From positions 372,001-436,000 of the forward strand of contig NZ_FOKW01000002.1 in assembly GCF_900112205.1 (NCBI RefSeq): a stretch of DNA of 64,000 nt, written 5' to 3'. The position numbers were made by a program, and so were the translations under genes. This DNA is from Natronobacterium haloterrestre. GTDB taxonomy: Archaea; Halobacteriota; Halobacteria; Halobacteriales; Natrialbaceae. This document shows positions 51,967 to 61,466 of the stretch, one piece after another. Under the pieces are notes generated by a model, which ran no database searches, was not told the origin of the DNA, and worked only from the letters and a program-made list of their open reading frames with translations. Numbering within the stretch: position 1 is the stretch's first letter; each line of letters begins with the position of its first letter.

Positions 51967-52716
51967 ATGACGGACGCACCGAACCGGTCGGTCGAGCGCG
52001 GGTTCGCCATCGTCGACGAGCTCGCCGAAAACGGCGGCGGGCGGGTTTCCGAACTGGCCGAACGCCTCGAGATGCCGGTCAGTACCGTCCACGACTACCT
52101 GCGGACGCTGGTCGCGACTGGCTACGTGACCAGGGAGGGCAAGGAGTACCGGACGACGACCCGGTTTCTCGAGGTCGGGCACCGTCACCGCCACCGGCTG
52201 GAGATCTACAAGGCCGTCCGGGACCAACTCGAGACGGTCGCCGCCGAAACCGGTGAGCACGCGACGCTGCTGATCGAGGAGGACGACCAGGCCGTCATCC
52301 TCGCCGTCGAAGAGGGACCCGACGCCATCAACCTGTTCGCCTATCCCGGGGCACGGATGCCCTTACACGTTACCGCACCGGGAAAAGCGATGCTCGCACA
52401 CCTGCCCGAGGAGCGGGTCGAGTCGCTCCTCGAGGGCGAACTCGTGTCGGTGACCTCTCGAACGGTCACGGATCCCGACCGGCTTCGCGAACAACTCGAG
52501 ACCGTCCGCGAGCGCGGGTACGCGGTCGACGAGGGCGAGCGCATCGCGGGAATGGTCTGTGTCGCCGCGCCGGTGCTGGACAAGGACGACCGACTGCGCG
52601 GGGCGATCTGCGTCTGCGGGCCGGAGAGTCGACTCGACGAGTCGCGGCGGGCCGAGATCGGCGAGGTCGTCGAACGGGCCGCGAACGTGACGCAGGTGAA
52701 CCTCGACTACGTGTAG
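51967..52716 (+). CDS. IclR-family transcriptional regulator
   Basis: The 249-residue protein has the IclR winged helix (RVSELAERLEMPVSTVHDYLRTLVATGYV, typed in part) and the effector domain. The latter shows HATLLIEEDDQAVILAVEEGP, PLHVTAPGKAMLAHL and GYAVDEGERIAGMVCVAAPVLD. A small organic acid is the usual effector. The ATG at 51967 gives a standard N-terminus. It is divergent from glycerate kinase and 52 bases ahead of acyl-CoA dehydrogenase on the same strand, so either could be a target. Confidence 0.9.
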   Translation: MTDAPNRSVERGFAIVDELAENGGGRVSELAERLEMPVSTVHDYLRTLVATGYVTREGKEYRTTTRFLEVGHRHRHRLEIYKAVRDQLETVAAETGEHATLLIEEDDQAVILAVEEGPDAINLFAYPGARMPLHVTAPGKAMLAHLPEERVESLLEGELVSVTSRTVTDPDRLREQLETVRERGYAVDEGERIAGMVCVAAPVLDKDDRLRGAICVCGPESRLDESRRAEIGEVVERAANVTQVNLDYV

Positions 52717-52767
52717 GGCGTCGGACGCCGTCGGCAACTTTACTATCCTCCTCCCGGAAACCCCGGT

Positions 52768-53913
52768 ATGGAACTTTCAGACGAACAGGAACTCGTCCGG
52801 GAGAGCATCCGGGAGTTCGTCGCGGAGGAGGTCACCCCCGTGGTCGACGAGGCCGACGAAAACCAGGAGTTCCCCGAGGAGGTCTGGGACGGCCTCGCCG
52901 AACTCGGTCTCACCGGACTCACGATCCCCGAGGAGTACGGCGGGTTCGACGCCGATCGGCTCACCTACAGCATCGCCAACGAGGAAGTGGCGTACGGCGA
53001 CCTCTCGCTGGCCACCGCGCTGTCGGTCCACTGTATGGCGGCGTCGTGCATCCGCGAGTTCGGCTCCGAGCAACACCGCCAGGAGTGGCTGCCCCAGATG
53101 GTGGACGGCCGCCCCGTCGGGGCGTTCGCCCTCTCGGAGCCCGAAGCCGGGTCGAACCCGGCGGAGATGAGTACCGAGGCCCGACTCGACGAGGAAAACG
53201 GCGAGTACGTCATCAACGGCAAGAAACAGTGGATCACGAACGGGAAACGGGCCGGCGTCGTGATCCTGTTCGCCAAGACGGACCGCGACGACCCCGACAC
53301 CGTCACCCAGTTCCTCGTACCGAAGGACGCCGACGGCCTCGAGGTCGGCAAGAAGGAGGACAAACTCGGCCTGCGGGCCAGCGACACGACGACCCTGATC
53401 TTCGACGACGTCCGCATCCCTGAAGCGAACCGCCTCACGGAGGTCGGCCGCGGACTCAAGGCCGCGTTCTCGATCCTGACCGGCGGCCGGATCGCCATCG
53501 CGAGCCAGGCCGTCGGGCTGGCCCAGGCGGCGCTTGACGACGCCGTCGCCTACGGCGAACAGCGCGAGCAGTTCGGTCAACCGATCGCGGACCACCAGAC
53601 GATCGGGCACAAGCTCGCGGACATGCAGACGAAGGTCCAGGCCTCGAGGCTGCTTGCCCGCGACGCTGCCCGGAAGAACGAGGACGGGGTCGATCCGATG
53701 GCAGCCAGCATGGCGAAGTACTTCGCGAGCGAGGCCGCCGTCGAAGTCGCCAACGAGGCCGTCCAGATCCACGGCGGCTACGGCTACACGACCGACTTCG
53801 ACGTCGAACGCTACTACCGGGACGCCAAGATCACGACGATCTACGAGGGGACCACCGAGATCCAGAAGGAGATCATCGCGCGACACGTCCGCGAATCGGG
53901 CGGAAGTCCCTAG
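52768..53913 (+). CDS. Acyl-CoA dehydrogenase
   Basis: The 381-residue enzyme has the FAD-domain signature FALSEPEAGSNPAEMSTEA and WITNGKRAGVVILFAKTD. The C-terminal helical domain ends IYEGTTEIQKEIIARHVRE, where Glu360 in YEGT is the expected catalytic base. It removes two hydrogens from acyl-CoA, passing electrons to ETF. Chain-length or branched-chain preference is not decidable. The next gene on the strand is methylmalonyl-CoA mutase, so odd-chain or branched-chain breakdown through propionyl-CoA is a coherent theme. Confidence 0.93.
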   Translation: MELSDEQELVRESIREFVAEEVTPVVDEADENQEFPEEVWDGLAELGLTGLTIPEEYGGFDADRLTYSIANEEVAYGDLSLATALSVHCMAASCIREFGSEQHRQEWLPQMVDGRPVGAFALSEPEAGSNPAEMSTEARLDEENGEYVINGKKQWITNGKRAGVVILFAKTDRDDPDTVTQFLVPKDADGLEVGKKEDKLGLRASDTTTLIFDDVRIPEANRLTEVGRGLKAAFSILTGGRIAIASQAVGLAQAALDDAVAYGEQREQFGQPIADHQTIGHKLADMQTKVQASRLLARDAARKNEDGVDPMAASMAKYFASEAAVEVANEAVQIHGGYGYTTDFDVERYYRDAKITTIYEGTTEIQKEIIARHVRESGGSP

Positions 53914-54016
53914 ACTGGGCTGTCTCGAGGGCGAGGTTCGACGGTCGGTCGGTCTTTCCCCGGATTCTCCCGTAACCACACAAGACTTTAGAAACCCGGC
54001 GTACACGTATCTACCA

Positions 54017-55717
54017 ATGTTCGATCAAGGAGACCTCGAAGGAATCCGCGAGGAACGGGAACGGTGGGAAGCGGAGACGCTAGAGCCCGTCCTCGATGCC
54101 CACGGGGAGCGCCAGGATCGGTTCGCGACCGTCTCGAACCACGAGGTAGACCGCCTCTACACGCCGGAGGACATCGCGGACCTGGACTTCGAGGAGGACC
54201 TGGGATTCCCGGGGGAACCGCCGTACACGCGGGGACCGTACCCGACGATGTACCGCGGTCGAACGTGGACGATGCGGCAGTTCGCCGGGTTCGGAACCGC
54301 CGAGGAGACCAACGAGCGGTTCCACTACCTGATCGACGAGGGCCAGACCGGGCTCTCGACGGCGTTCGACATGCCGTCGCTGATGGGAATCGACTCCGAC
54401 CACCCGATGAGCGAGGGCGAGGTCGGCAAGGAAGGGGTCGCCGTCGACACCCTGCGCGACATGGAGATCCTGTTCGACGGGATCGACATCGGCGAGGTGT
54501 CGACCTCCTTCACCATCAACCCCTCCGCGCCGGTCATCTACGCGATGTACATCGCGCTGGCCGACCAGCAGGGCGTCCCCCGCGAGGAGGTCCGGGGAAC
54601 CCTCCAGAACGACATGCTCAAGGAGTTCATCGCCCAGAAGGAGTGGGTGATCCCGCCCCGGCCATCGCTGGACATCGTCACCGACACGATCGAGTTCGCC
54701 GTCGAGGAGACGCCGAAGTTCCACCCCGTCTCGATCTCGGGCTACCACATCCGCGAGGCCGGATCGACGGCCGCACAGGAGGCCGCGTTCACCCTCGCTG
54801 ACGGGTTCGCCTACGTCGAGGACTGTCTCGAGCGCGGCCTCGACGTCGACGAGTTCGCGCCGCTGCTTTCGTTCTTCTTCAACTCCCACAACTCGATCTT
54901 CGAGGAGATCGCGAAGTTCCGCGCCGCCCGTCGCATCTACGCCCGCGTGATGGAGGACTGGTACGGCGCCGAGAAAGACGAGTCAAAGCGGATGAAGTTC
55001 CACACCCAGACCGCGGGTCAGTCGCTGACGGCCCAGCAGCCGCTGAACAACATCGTCCGGGTGACGATCCAGGCGCTCGCCGGCGTCCTCGGGGGCACGC
55101 AGTCGCTTCACACCAACAGCTTCGACGAGGCGCTCGCGCTGCCCTCGGAGAAGGCGGTCCGCGTCGCGCTTCGCACCCAGCAGATCATCGCCGAGGAGTC
55201 CGGCGCGGCCGACATCGTCGACCCGATGGGCGGGAGCTTCGCCATCGAGAAGCTCACCAACGAGATGGAGGCCGAGATCATGGCCTACATCGAGGAGATC
55301 AAGGAGAAAGGCGACGGCTCCGTCCGCGACGGCGTCCTCGAGGGCATCGATCAGGGCTACTTCCAGCGCGAGATTCAGGAGTCCAGCTACGAGTACCAGC
55401 AGCGCGTCGAGCGCGGCGAGGAGGTCGTCGTCGGCGTCAACGAGTACACGATCGAGGAGGACACCTCGCCCGACATCCTCCACATCGATGAGACCACTCG
55501 CGACCGCCAGCTCGAGCGCCTCGAGGAGGTCAAGGAGGAACGCGACGACGAGGAAGTCGACGCGACGCTCGAGGCGCTGTCGGAGGCGATCGAAGCGGAC
55601 GAGAACGTCATGCCCTACGTCGTCGACGCCGTGAAGGCCTACGCGACGATGGGTGAGATCATGCAGGTCTTCGAGGACCACCACGGCGCGTACCGGGAGG
55701 AACTGAGCCCGGTCTGA
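54017..55717 (+). CDS. mcmA: Methylmalonyl-CoA mutase, large (catalytic) subunit
   Basis: The 566-residue protein has GPYPTMYRGRTWTMRQFAGFG, TGLSTAFDMPSLMGIDSDHP, YHIREAGSTAAQEAAFTLADG and the substrate motif RMKFHTQTAGQSLTAQQPLNN, each typed in part. It lacks the C-terminal cobalamin-binding domain (DxHxxG), so a separate small subunit elsewhere must supply B12. It interconverts L-methylmalonyl-CoA and succinyl-CoA. It is 104 bases after acyl-CoA dehydrogenase with a possible promoter between. Confidence 0.95.
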   Translation: MFDQGDLEGIREERERWEAETLEPVLDAHGERQDRFATVSNHEVDRLYTPEDIADLDFEEDLGFPGEPPYTRGPYPTMYRGRTWTMRQFAGFGTAEETNERFHYLIDEGQTGLSTAFDMPSLMGIDSDHPMSEGEVGKEGVAVDTLRDMEILFDGIDIGEVSTSFTINPSAPVIYAMYIALADQQGVPREEVRGTLQNDMLKEFIAQKEWVIPPRPSLDIVTDTIEFAVEETPKFHPVSISGYHIREAGSTAAQEAAFTLADGFAYVEDCLERGLDVDEFAPLLSFFFNSHNSIFEEIAKFRAARRIYARVMEDWYGAEKDESKRMKFHTQTAGQSLTAQQPLNNIVRVTIQALAGVLGGTQSLHTNSFDEALALPSEKAVRVALRTQQIIAEESGAADIVDPMGGSFAIEKLTNEMEAEIMAYIEEIKEKGDGSVRDGVLEGIDQGYFQREIQESSYEYQQRVERGEEVVVGVNEYTIEEDTSPDILHIDETTRDRQLERLEEVKEERDDEEVDATLEALSEAIEADENVMPYVVDAVKAYATMGEIMQVFEDHHGAYREELSPV

Positions 55718-56117
55718 CTCCTGTCGTCCCGTCACGTTTCGCGCTCTCGAGATTTCGGCCGAGCGGTCGTTCCCAGACCAGTACCGTAGCTCAGCGAATC
55801 CACGGCGACGTTCTCCCGACGCGGACTGTCAACATCACCTGAGGTTCGATTCGTGGTTAAATTCTATCTGTGGCGGAAGACGGGAGACGTATCGTACAGG
55901 CGAGGCGACGATTTCGGTGTCTCGACCGCCAGGGACGGAAGCGATCCGCCATTCGTACTCGAGGGCAGTCTCGACGACTAGTACAGCCGGCCGATACGTA
56001 ATCGTTCGTGGTTCAATTCAATTACAAACATAGCGCCACGTGCGGGAAAAGAGTACATTCACGGGGAACGATACGGCCGAGGACGAAGTTTAATATTATT
56101 CGTGATGAACTCGCGGT
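55718..56117. other. 400-base region with no supported gene
   Basis: I find no coding frame with normal composition here and no tRNA-like fold. The right end contains TTTAATATTATT near 56088-56099, a convincing TATA element for the small membrane protein at 56118. The rest is unassigned. Confidence 0.4.
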
Positions 56118-56324
56118 ATGTCCTCGGAAAACGCTTCGGACCGCTCGCTGGGGGATCGGGTCGTCGACCTGTTGTCGGAGTTACACGGCAGGTACAACCG
56201 CGCCGAGGCGACGGTGCGACGATATACGCCGTACGTCGTTCGGGTGATCGAGGTCGTGGTGGCGATCGGGTTGCTCGCGGGCCTGGCACACTGGCTCTAC
56301 TGGGTGTACATCGCGGGCCCCTGA
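56118..56324 (+). CDS. Small single-pass membrane protein
   Basis: The 68-residue product has an acidic/basic amphipathic N-terminus and one helix (about residues 40-64, VRVIEVVVAIGLLAGLAHWLYWVYI, typed here only as a region). The start follows a clear TATA element by about 25 bases, which supports expression. It precedes the TAXI-TRAP genes by 175 bases on the same strand. No family is recognised. Confidence 0.6.
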   Translation: MSSENASDRSLGDRVVDLLSELHGRYNRAEATVRRYTPYVVRVIEVVVAIGLLAGLAHWLYWVYIAGP

Positions 56325-56462
56325 GCCGAATCGTCCGTGCCTTCCCGACACGGGAACCGTCGATCGCCTCGAGCGGCCATCGTTCACGAATTATTGAATG
56401 TCATACATTAGAAATAGTTCCTACGTACATCGATTCCGATATGACACCTCACCTTCAAAGAA

Positions 56463-56470
56463 TATATATG
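56463..56470 (+). promoter_or_regulatory. TATA box for the first TAXI gene with flanking inverted repeats
   Basis: TATATATG lies about 30 bases before the ATG at 56499. ATGGT-gt-ACCAT (56468-56479) and TACCAT-gtcat-ATGGTA (56495-56511) flank it and overlap the start codon. Confidence 0.4.
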
Positions 56471-56498
56471 GTGTACCATTGGAGTGGATATTGTTACC

Positions 56499-57638
56499 AT
56501 GTCATATGGTAGTTCGGACCGACGACGGTTCCTGACGGTCGTGGCCGTTACGGGGACCATGGGGGTAGCAGGGTGCATTGGGGACGAAGAAGTCGACCCG
56601 GAAGAGGAAGATCCGCTCGACGAGGACGACGATGATGGCGCCGGTGGCGACGATATGGACGAGGACCGCGAGCACCACATCGACGTGGGGACGTCGGCCG
56701 GTGGGACGATGGACGTCGGGCTCGCGGTCGAACAGGGCGTCGCCGAAGAGAGCGACATGCTCAGCTACTCGACGGTCGAGAGCCCCGGGTACGTCGGATC
56801 GACGTACCGGATGAACGAGGACGCCTTCGACGCCGCGTACGTCGACACCAACACGATGAACAAGGCCCAGCAGGAGCTGGACATGTTCGCAGAGGACCCG
56901 GTCGACCAGCTCCCCTGGCAGGGGATGACCGTGTTCCCCTACAGCATCTACATGATGGCCCGCGACGGGACCGGGATCGAGACGTTCGACGACCTCGCCG
57001 GCGCGAGCGTCTACCCGGCCGAACCGGGCTACTCGACCCGTGCGACGACGCTCGACGTCTTCGAACAGGATCCGATCGCCGACATTTACGACGAGATGGA
57101 GATCGTGGACGCCGACGTCGCCGACGCGCCCGGCCTGATGGAAGAAGAGCAGATCGACGCGGCGATCGCCTACGGGACGCCCGGCGTCGGGAACACGGGC
57201 TGGGTCGTCGAGTACGACGCCCGGGTCGACGTCCACTACGTCCAGCACACCGACGCCCTGATCGAGGCGATCGAGGGGTTCCCCGGGGCCGGCCTGTCGA
57301 TCTACGACGACGATCCGGCGGAGACGTTCGCCTGGGACCAGGATATCGGTACCGACGAGATCGCCGCCTGGGACCTCACGGTTACCGTCGCGTTCCATCC
57401 GGAAACCCCGGACGAGGCGGCCTACGAACTGTGTCGTGTCGGTGGCGAACACGGCGACACTATCCGTGGTGCAGAGGAACGGTTCACTCCCGAGGGCCCC
57501 GAGGACCTCGTTCAGGGGGCGCTCGAGGACTACCCGTTCCATCCCGGTGCGGCCCAGTACTACCAGGATGAGGGCGTCTGGGACGACGAGAACTGGGTCG
57601 TCGGCGACCGGGACCAGGTCGGGGAGTACTTCGGCTAG
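56499..57638 (+). CDS. TAXI-family TRAP transporter solute-binding lipoprotein
   Basis: A Tat-like DRRRFLTVV signal and lipobox VAGC (Cys26) show export and lipid anchoring, followed by an acidic linker to about residue 60. The binding domain has VGTSAGGTMDVGLAVEQG, YVDTNTMNKAQQ, and a C-terminal EGPEDLVQGALEDYPFHPGAAQYYQDEG, typed in part. The TAXI group binds organic acids or amino acids. A fused TRAP permease follows 50 bases later. A paralogue is cut by the right edge of the window. Confidence 0.9.
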   Translation: MSYGSSDRRRFLTVVAVTGTMGVAGCIGDEEVDPEEEDPLDEDDDDGAGGDDMDEDREHHIDVGTSAGGTMDVGLAVEQGVAEESDMLSYSTVESPGYVGSTYRMNEDAFDAAYVDTNTMNKAQQELDMFAEDPVDQLPWQGMTVFPYSIYMMARDGTGIETFDDLAGASVYPAEPGYSTRATTLDVFEQDPIADIYDEMEIVDADVADAPGLMEEEQIDAAIAYGTPGVGNTGWVVEYDARVDVHYVQHTDALIEAIEGFPGAGLSIYDDDPAETFAWDQDIGTDEIAAWDLTVTVAFHPETPDEAAYELCRVGGEHGDTIRGAEERFTPEGPEDLVQGALEDYPFHPGAAQYYQDEGVWDDENWVVGDRDQVGEYFG

Positions 57639-57688
57639 ACGGCCCCGGCGACCGCCGTCTTACGAGAACGAAACGAGATCATGCAACG

Positions 57689-59842
57689 ATGAGCACCGAA
57701 ACGGCGAGCCACGAACCGAGCACCGGGCGGGATCGACTGAGCGTTACCGCACTCGACTATGCCATTACGGCGGGAGCACTCGGGCTCTGGGCGATCGTTC
57801 TCTGGTGGGCGTGGACCCAGGGGATCAGTCGTGCCCAGTACGGAGTGTTGTTCCTCGGCGCCGTCCTGTCGGTATACGTCATCGAAGAAGCCAAAGAGTC
57901 GGTCGAGAAGGAAGACTACGTCGACCTGTTGATACTCGTCGCCTGCGGGGCCGTGATGGTAACCGCGACCGTCTACATCTTCACTGACTTCGACGCGTTC
58001 TACATTCGCCGCCAGGGGTGGGCCCCCGATCACGAGTACCGCCTCGCCTGGCTCGTGATCGCGGTGATCCTCTATCTCACCTGGCGCTCCTATGGCAACG
58101 TCTTCCTCGCGCTGATCGGCGGCGCGATGTTGTACGCCATGTACGGCTACTACGTCCCTGGCCTGTTCGGCCACAGCGGGCTGGACACGATCCACATGCT
58201 GCAGATGCTGATCACGGATTTGGCCGGCTTCTACGGCTCGCTGACGCAACTTACGGCGGCGTGGATCGCGCCGTTCCTGCTGTATGCGGGACTCCTGTTC
58301 GCGTTCGGAGCGTTCGACCTGATACTGCGGTTAGCCATCGTCAGCGCGAGGTACATCGAGTCCGGCGTCGCCCAGACCGCGGTGCTGTCGAGCGCGATCA
58401 TCGGCTCGATCAACGGGAGTTACGCCGCCAACGCCGGCATGACCGGCTCGTTCACCATCCCGACGATGATGGACGCCGGCCTCTCCGGCCGTACCGCTGC
58501 GGGGATCGAAGGCACTGCTTCGACGTCCGGCCAGGTGCTCCCGCCGGTCATGGGTGCCTCGGCGTTCGTCATGGCGTCGATGCTGGGGATTCCCTACTGG
58601 AACATCATCGTGGCCGGACTCATTCCGGCCGGCATCCTCGTCGCGAGCATCCTCGTGGCCGTCCACTACACGTCGATCAACGAGATCGGCGAACAGGAGA
58701 TGGATTTTCAGGACTACTTCGACGAGGAGATGACCCGAAACGACAAACTCGTACAGGGGGTACGGTTCGGCGTTCCCTTCGCCGTTCTCCTCTTCACCCT
58801 TGGATACCTCCAGTTCACGGTCATGACGTCGGCCCTGTATACGATCGTTATGATGGTCGCGCTCGGGATCGGAATGCCGGTAGCACGATCGGGGTACGAG
58901 GTCGTCGCCCGATCGGACCGACCGGTCTACGTCGACGACGTCGGCGGCCTCTGGTCCTCCCAGTGGTGGACTCGAGGACGCGTCCGACCGGCCCTCCGAT
59001 CCGTCGGACGTCGCGGTCCGATCGGCCCGGTCGTCGGCGTCGGTCGGTCGATCCGACGGTTCCGTCCCGTCGATACCTTCCTCGAGGAACTCCGGAACGG
59101 AGTTCGCGGCTTCCGGCGTGGGGCGGTGATCCTCGCGCCGATCGCGATCATCCTCGCCGCGGTCAACGGCGTGGTCGATCTCCTGATGACGACCGGTGTC
59201 CCTTCGCGGATCGCGATCATGTTGATGCAACTATCGGGCGGAATTCTGCTCATCGCAGTGCTGTTCGGGATGGGCGTCTGTATCATCATGGGGGTCGGGA
59301 TGCCGACGGTCGCGGCCTACGTCATCGTCTCGACGCTGGTCGCACCGACGTTCGTCAACGTCTTCGAGGTGCCCGAACTGGCGGCACACTTCATGGTGTT
59401 CTATGCCGCAGTGATGGCCGGGGTGACGCCGCCCGTCGCGATCGCCGTCGTGGTCGCCTCGGGGATCGCGGGCTCGAACTTCTGGCGGTCGTGTGCGACC
59501 GCGATCACGATCGCCGCGCCGCTTTTCGTGTTACCGATCTCGTTCATCTACCATCCCGAGATCGTGTCACCATCGATCGATCCCCAGGCGCTGTTTACCG
59601 GCGCGCGTATCCTGTTCGGGGCGTTCGCGATCATCTACGGGCTCAACTACGCCTTCGGGATGCGGCGACTGTTCGCCATCCCGCTCCGGTTCGGCCTGTT
59701 CTGGCTCGGGGTCTTCATCATGATCTACCCGGGATGGATGCTCCAACTGGCCGGTATCGCCGTCTTCGCCGTCGTCTTCGTCGGCGAGAAGTACGTCGCC
59801 AACGGGCACGCGCTCCCGCTGCCCTCGGCGATCGAACGGTGA
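57689..59842 (+). CDS. TRAP transporter fused permease (first copy)
   Basis: The 717-residue protein combines the small four-helix and large twelve-helix TRAP permease parts in one chain, as is normal for TAXI systems. Conserved stretches include GSINGSYAANAGMTGSFTIPTMM, GTASTSGQVLPPVMGASAFVMA and GVGMPTVAAYVIVSTLVAP, each typed in part. It moves the substrate delivered by the TAXI protein, using a sodium gradient. A cytoplasmic RPALRSVGRRGP-rich loop sits near residue 430. It shares long identical runs with the copy at 61467-63530. Confidence 0.93.
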   Translation: MSTETASHEPSTGRDRLSVTALDYAITAGALGLWAIVLWWAWTQGISRAQYGVLFLGAVLSVYVIEEAKESVEKEDYVDLLILVACGAVMVTATVYIFTDFDAFYIRRQGWAPDHEYRLAWLVIAVILYLTWRSYGNVFLALIGGAMLYAMYGYYVPGLFGHSGLDTIHMLQMLITDLAGFYGSLTQLTAAWIAPFLLYAGLLFAFGAFDLILRLAIVSARYIESGVAQTAVLSSAIIGSINGSYAANAGMTGSFTIPTMMDAGLSGRTAAGIEGTASTSGQVLPPVMGASAFVMASMLGIPYWNIIVAGLIPAGILVASILVAVHYTSINEIGEQEMDFQDYFDEEMTRNDKLVQGVRFGVPFAVLLFTLGYLQFTVMTSALYTIVMMVALGIGMPVARSGYEVVARSDRPVYVDDVGGLWSSQWWTRGRVRPALRSVGRRGPIGPVVGVGRSIRRFRPVDTFLEELRNGVRGFRRGAVILAPIAIILAAVNGVVDLLMTTGVPSRIAIMLMQLSGGILLIAVLFGMGVCIIMGVGMPTVAAYVIVSTLVAPTFVNVFEVPELAAHFMVFYAAVMAGVTPPVAIAVVVASGIAGSNFWRSCATAITIAAPLFVLPISFIYHPEIVSPSIDPQALFTGARILFGAFAIIYGLNYAFGMRRLFAIPLRFGLFWLGVFIMIYPGWMLQLAGIAVFAVVFVGEKYVANGHALPLPSAIER

Positions 59843-60388
59843 CGCAGGGTCCGCCTTCCCTTTCCCCGTATCCTTCGAGTCGCCGATTGTCGTCCCATCC
59901 GTAGTACCGAATCTCGTTCCAGACTCGACCGGGTCCATCCAGATGCGGCGTCTTCCCTCGAGTTCGCATCGCCTACTCGGACCGATAAATGATCACGAAA
60001 CCGCATAATTCACTTGTGTCATAATAAATTTGATTGGTATTCTGTGTTTGCGGCGGACTCGGACCCGTGCCGATTGCCGATACTGATAGCTTTACAATAT
60101 TACTTTCGAGCAATTTATACGTCGATTAATACCGTTAGTTGATGGTCAAACGATCCCTTCCGATACGATTCGACCTACATCCACGCTGTGCTGCCGTTCG
60201 GTCCGCTGAGAGATCAGGCCAGCCGAAGTTATGATTTTGGCGAAATAACCATCTACTATCAAATTCGATACTATATTTTGAAACTAACGTGACCTGCTGA
60301 AACCGGTCGGAAAGCGAGACGCGATGCGTTCTTTGGCGTTCGGTCGTGCCCGTCGAAACGAGAAACGAGGGTCGACGCGGTCGCGCCG
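59843..60388. other. 546-base gap between convergent genes, with an AT-rich island
   Basis: No coding frame is credible. From about 60000 to 60290 the base composition falls well below the neighbouring GC level, with CATAATAAATTTG, TTTACAATATTAC and ATACTATATTTTG. Convergent genes on both sides need terminators but not promoters, so an AT-rich stretch of this length is noticeable. It could hold terminators or a noncoding RNA. Confidence 0.4.
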
Positions 60389-61351
60389 TCAGAACGCGTC
60401 CCCGTTGATCGCCGACTCGGGCACGCCGCCCTCGTAGACGATCCGGACGTTCGCCGCCGCCTCGAGACTGGCGTCACGCAGCGCCTCGGTCGTCTGTGCC
60501 CCCACGTGCGGGGTGGCGACGACGTTGTCGAAGGCCAGCAGCGGGTGGTCCCGCCCGGGAGGTTCGGGCGAGAACACGTCGAGGCCGGCCCCCGCGAGCG
60601 TCCCGTCCTCGAGGGCCGCGCCGAGTGCGTCCCGATCGACGACTTCGGCCCGGGCCGTGTTGATCAGGAGACCGTCGGGACCGAGCGCCGCGAGTTCGTT
60701 CTCGCCGACCGCGCTGCGGGTTTCGGGCGTCAGCGGCGTGTGGACGGAGACGGCGTCGGCCCGTTCGAACAGTTCCCGGGGATCCTGGACGGTCGAGACG
60801 CCCGCGGGGAGGGTATCTTCGTCGACGTACGGATCGTACGTCAGAGGGTCCATCCCCAGTCCCGTCGCCAGGTCGGCGACCTCGAGGCCGATGTCACCGC
60901 AGCCGAACAGCCCGAGTACGTCGCCGAGCAGTTGGTCGGTCGCGACGTCGTGATCGTCCCATCCGCCCCCGTGAACGGCCGCGTCGGCTTCCCGGAGCCG
61001 TCGCCTGACCGCGAGCAACAGCGTGATCGCGTGCTCGGCGACCGCGCGCGAGTTGACGCCGGGCGTGTTGCTGACGATCACGCCGCGTTCGGTCGCCGCC
61101 TCGACGTCGATGTTGTCGACGCCGACGCCGTGTTTGGAAACGATCTCGAGGCTCGAGGCCCGCTCGATCAGTTCCCGGTCGATCCGTTCGGTACGCGTAA
61201 TGATCGCGTCGAAACGGTCGACGTCCTCGAGGAGCGCGTCACGGTCCTCGTATTCGTCGATGCTCGTGGTCGCAGTGAACTCCGAGACCCGTTCCGGTCC
61301 GGCCGGATCGATCTCCGCGGGGAGGAGAAGCTCCCACGTGGTATCGGACAT
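60389..61351 (-). CDS. D-2-hydroxyacid dehydrogenase
   Basis: The 320-residue enzyme has the NAD-binding [17 protein letters not shown], the catalytic region [16 protein letters not shown] and [14 protein letters not shown] with the Arg, and [14 protein letters not shown] with the catalytic His. It reduces 2-oxo acids to D-2-hydroxy acids or the reverse; hydroxypyruvate, glyoxylate and phosphoglycerate families are all possible. It lies between the two TRAP systems and shares direction with the second, with 115 bases between them, so its substrate may be the transported acid. I used the ATG at 61349-61351. Confidence 0.88.
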   Translation of the reverse strand: MSDTTWELLLPAEIDPAGPERVSEFTATTSIDEYEDRDALLEDVDRFDAIITRTERIDRELIERASSLEIVSKHGVGVDNIDVEAATERGVIVSNTPGVNSRAVAEHAITLLLAVRRRLREADAAVHGGGWDDHDVATDQLLGDVLGLFGCGDIGLEVADLATGLGMDPLTYDPYVDEDTLPAGVSTVQDPRELFERADAVSVHTPLTPETRSAVGENELAALGPDGLLINTARAEVVDRDALGAALEDGTLAGAGLDVFSPEPPGRDHPLLAFDNVVATPHVGAQTTEALRDASLEAAANVRIVYEGGVPESAINGDAF

Positions 61352-61466
61352 ATGGTAAACAGGCGGCGTCTCGGTTATAGTAACTTGGATAGTGGTACCA
61401 TCGGCCACTACCGTAGCCAATGAGCGGAAGTCGGCGAGAAGAGACGAAGAAAGAGGGAGACTGCCG

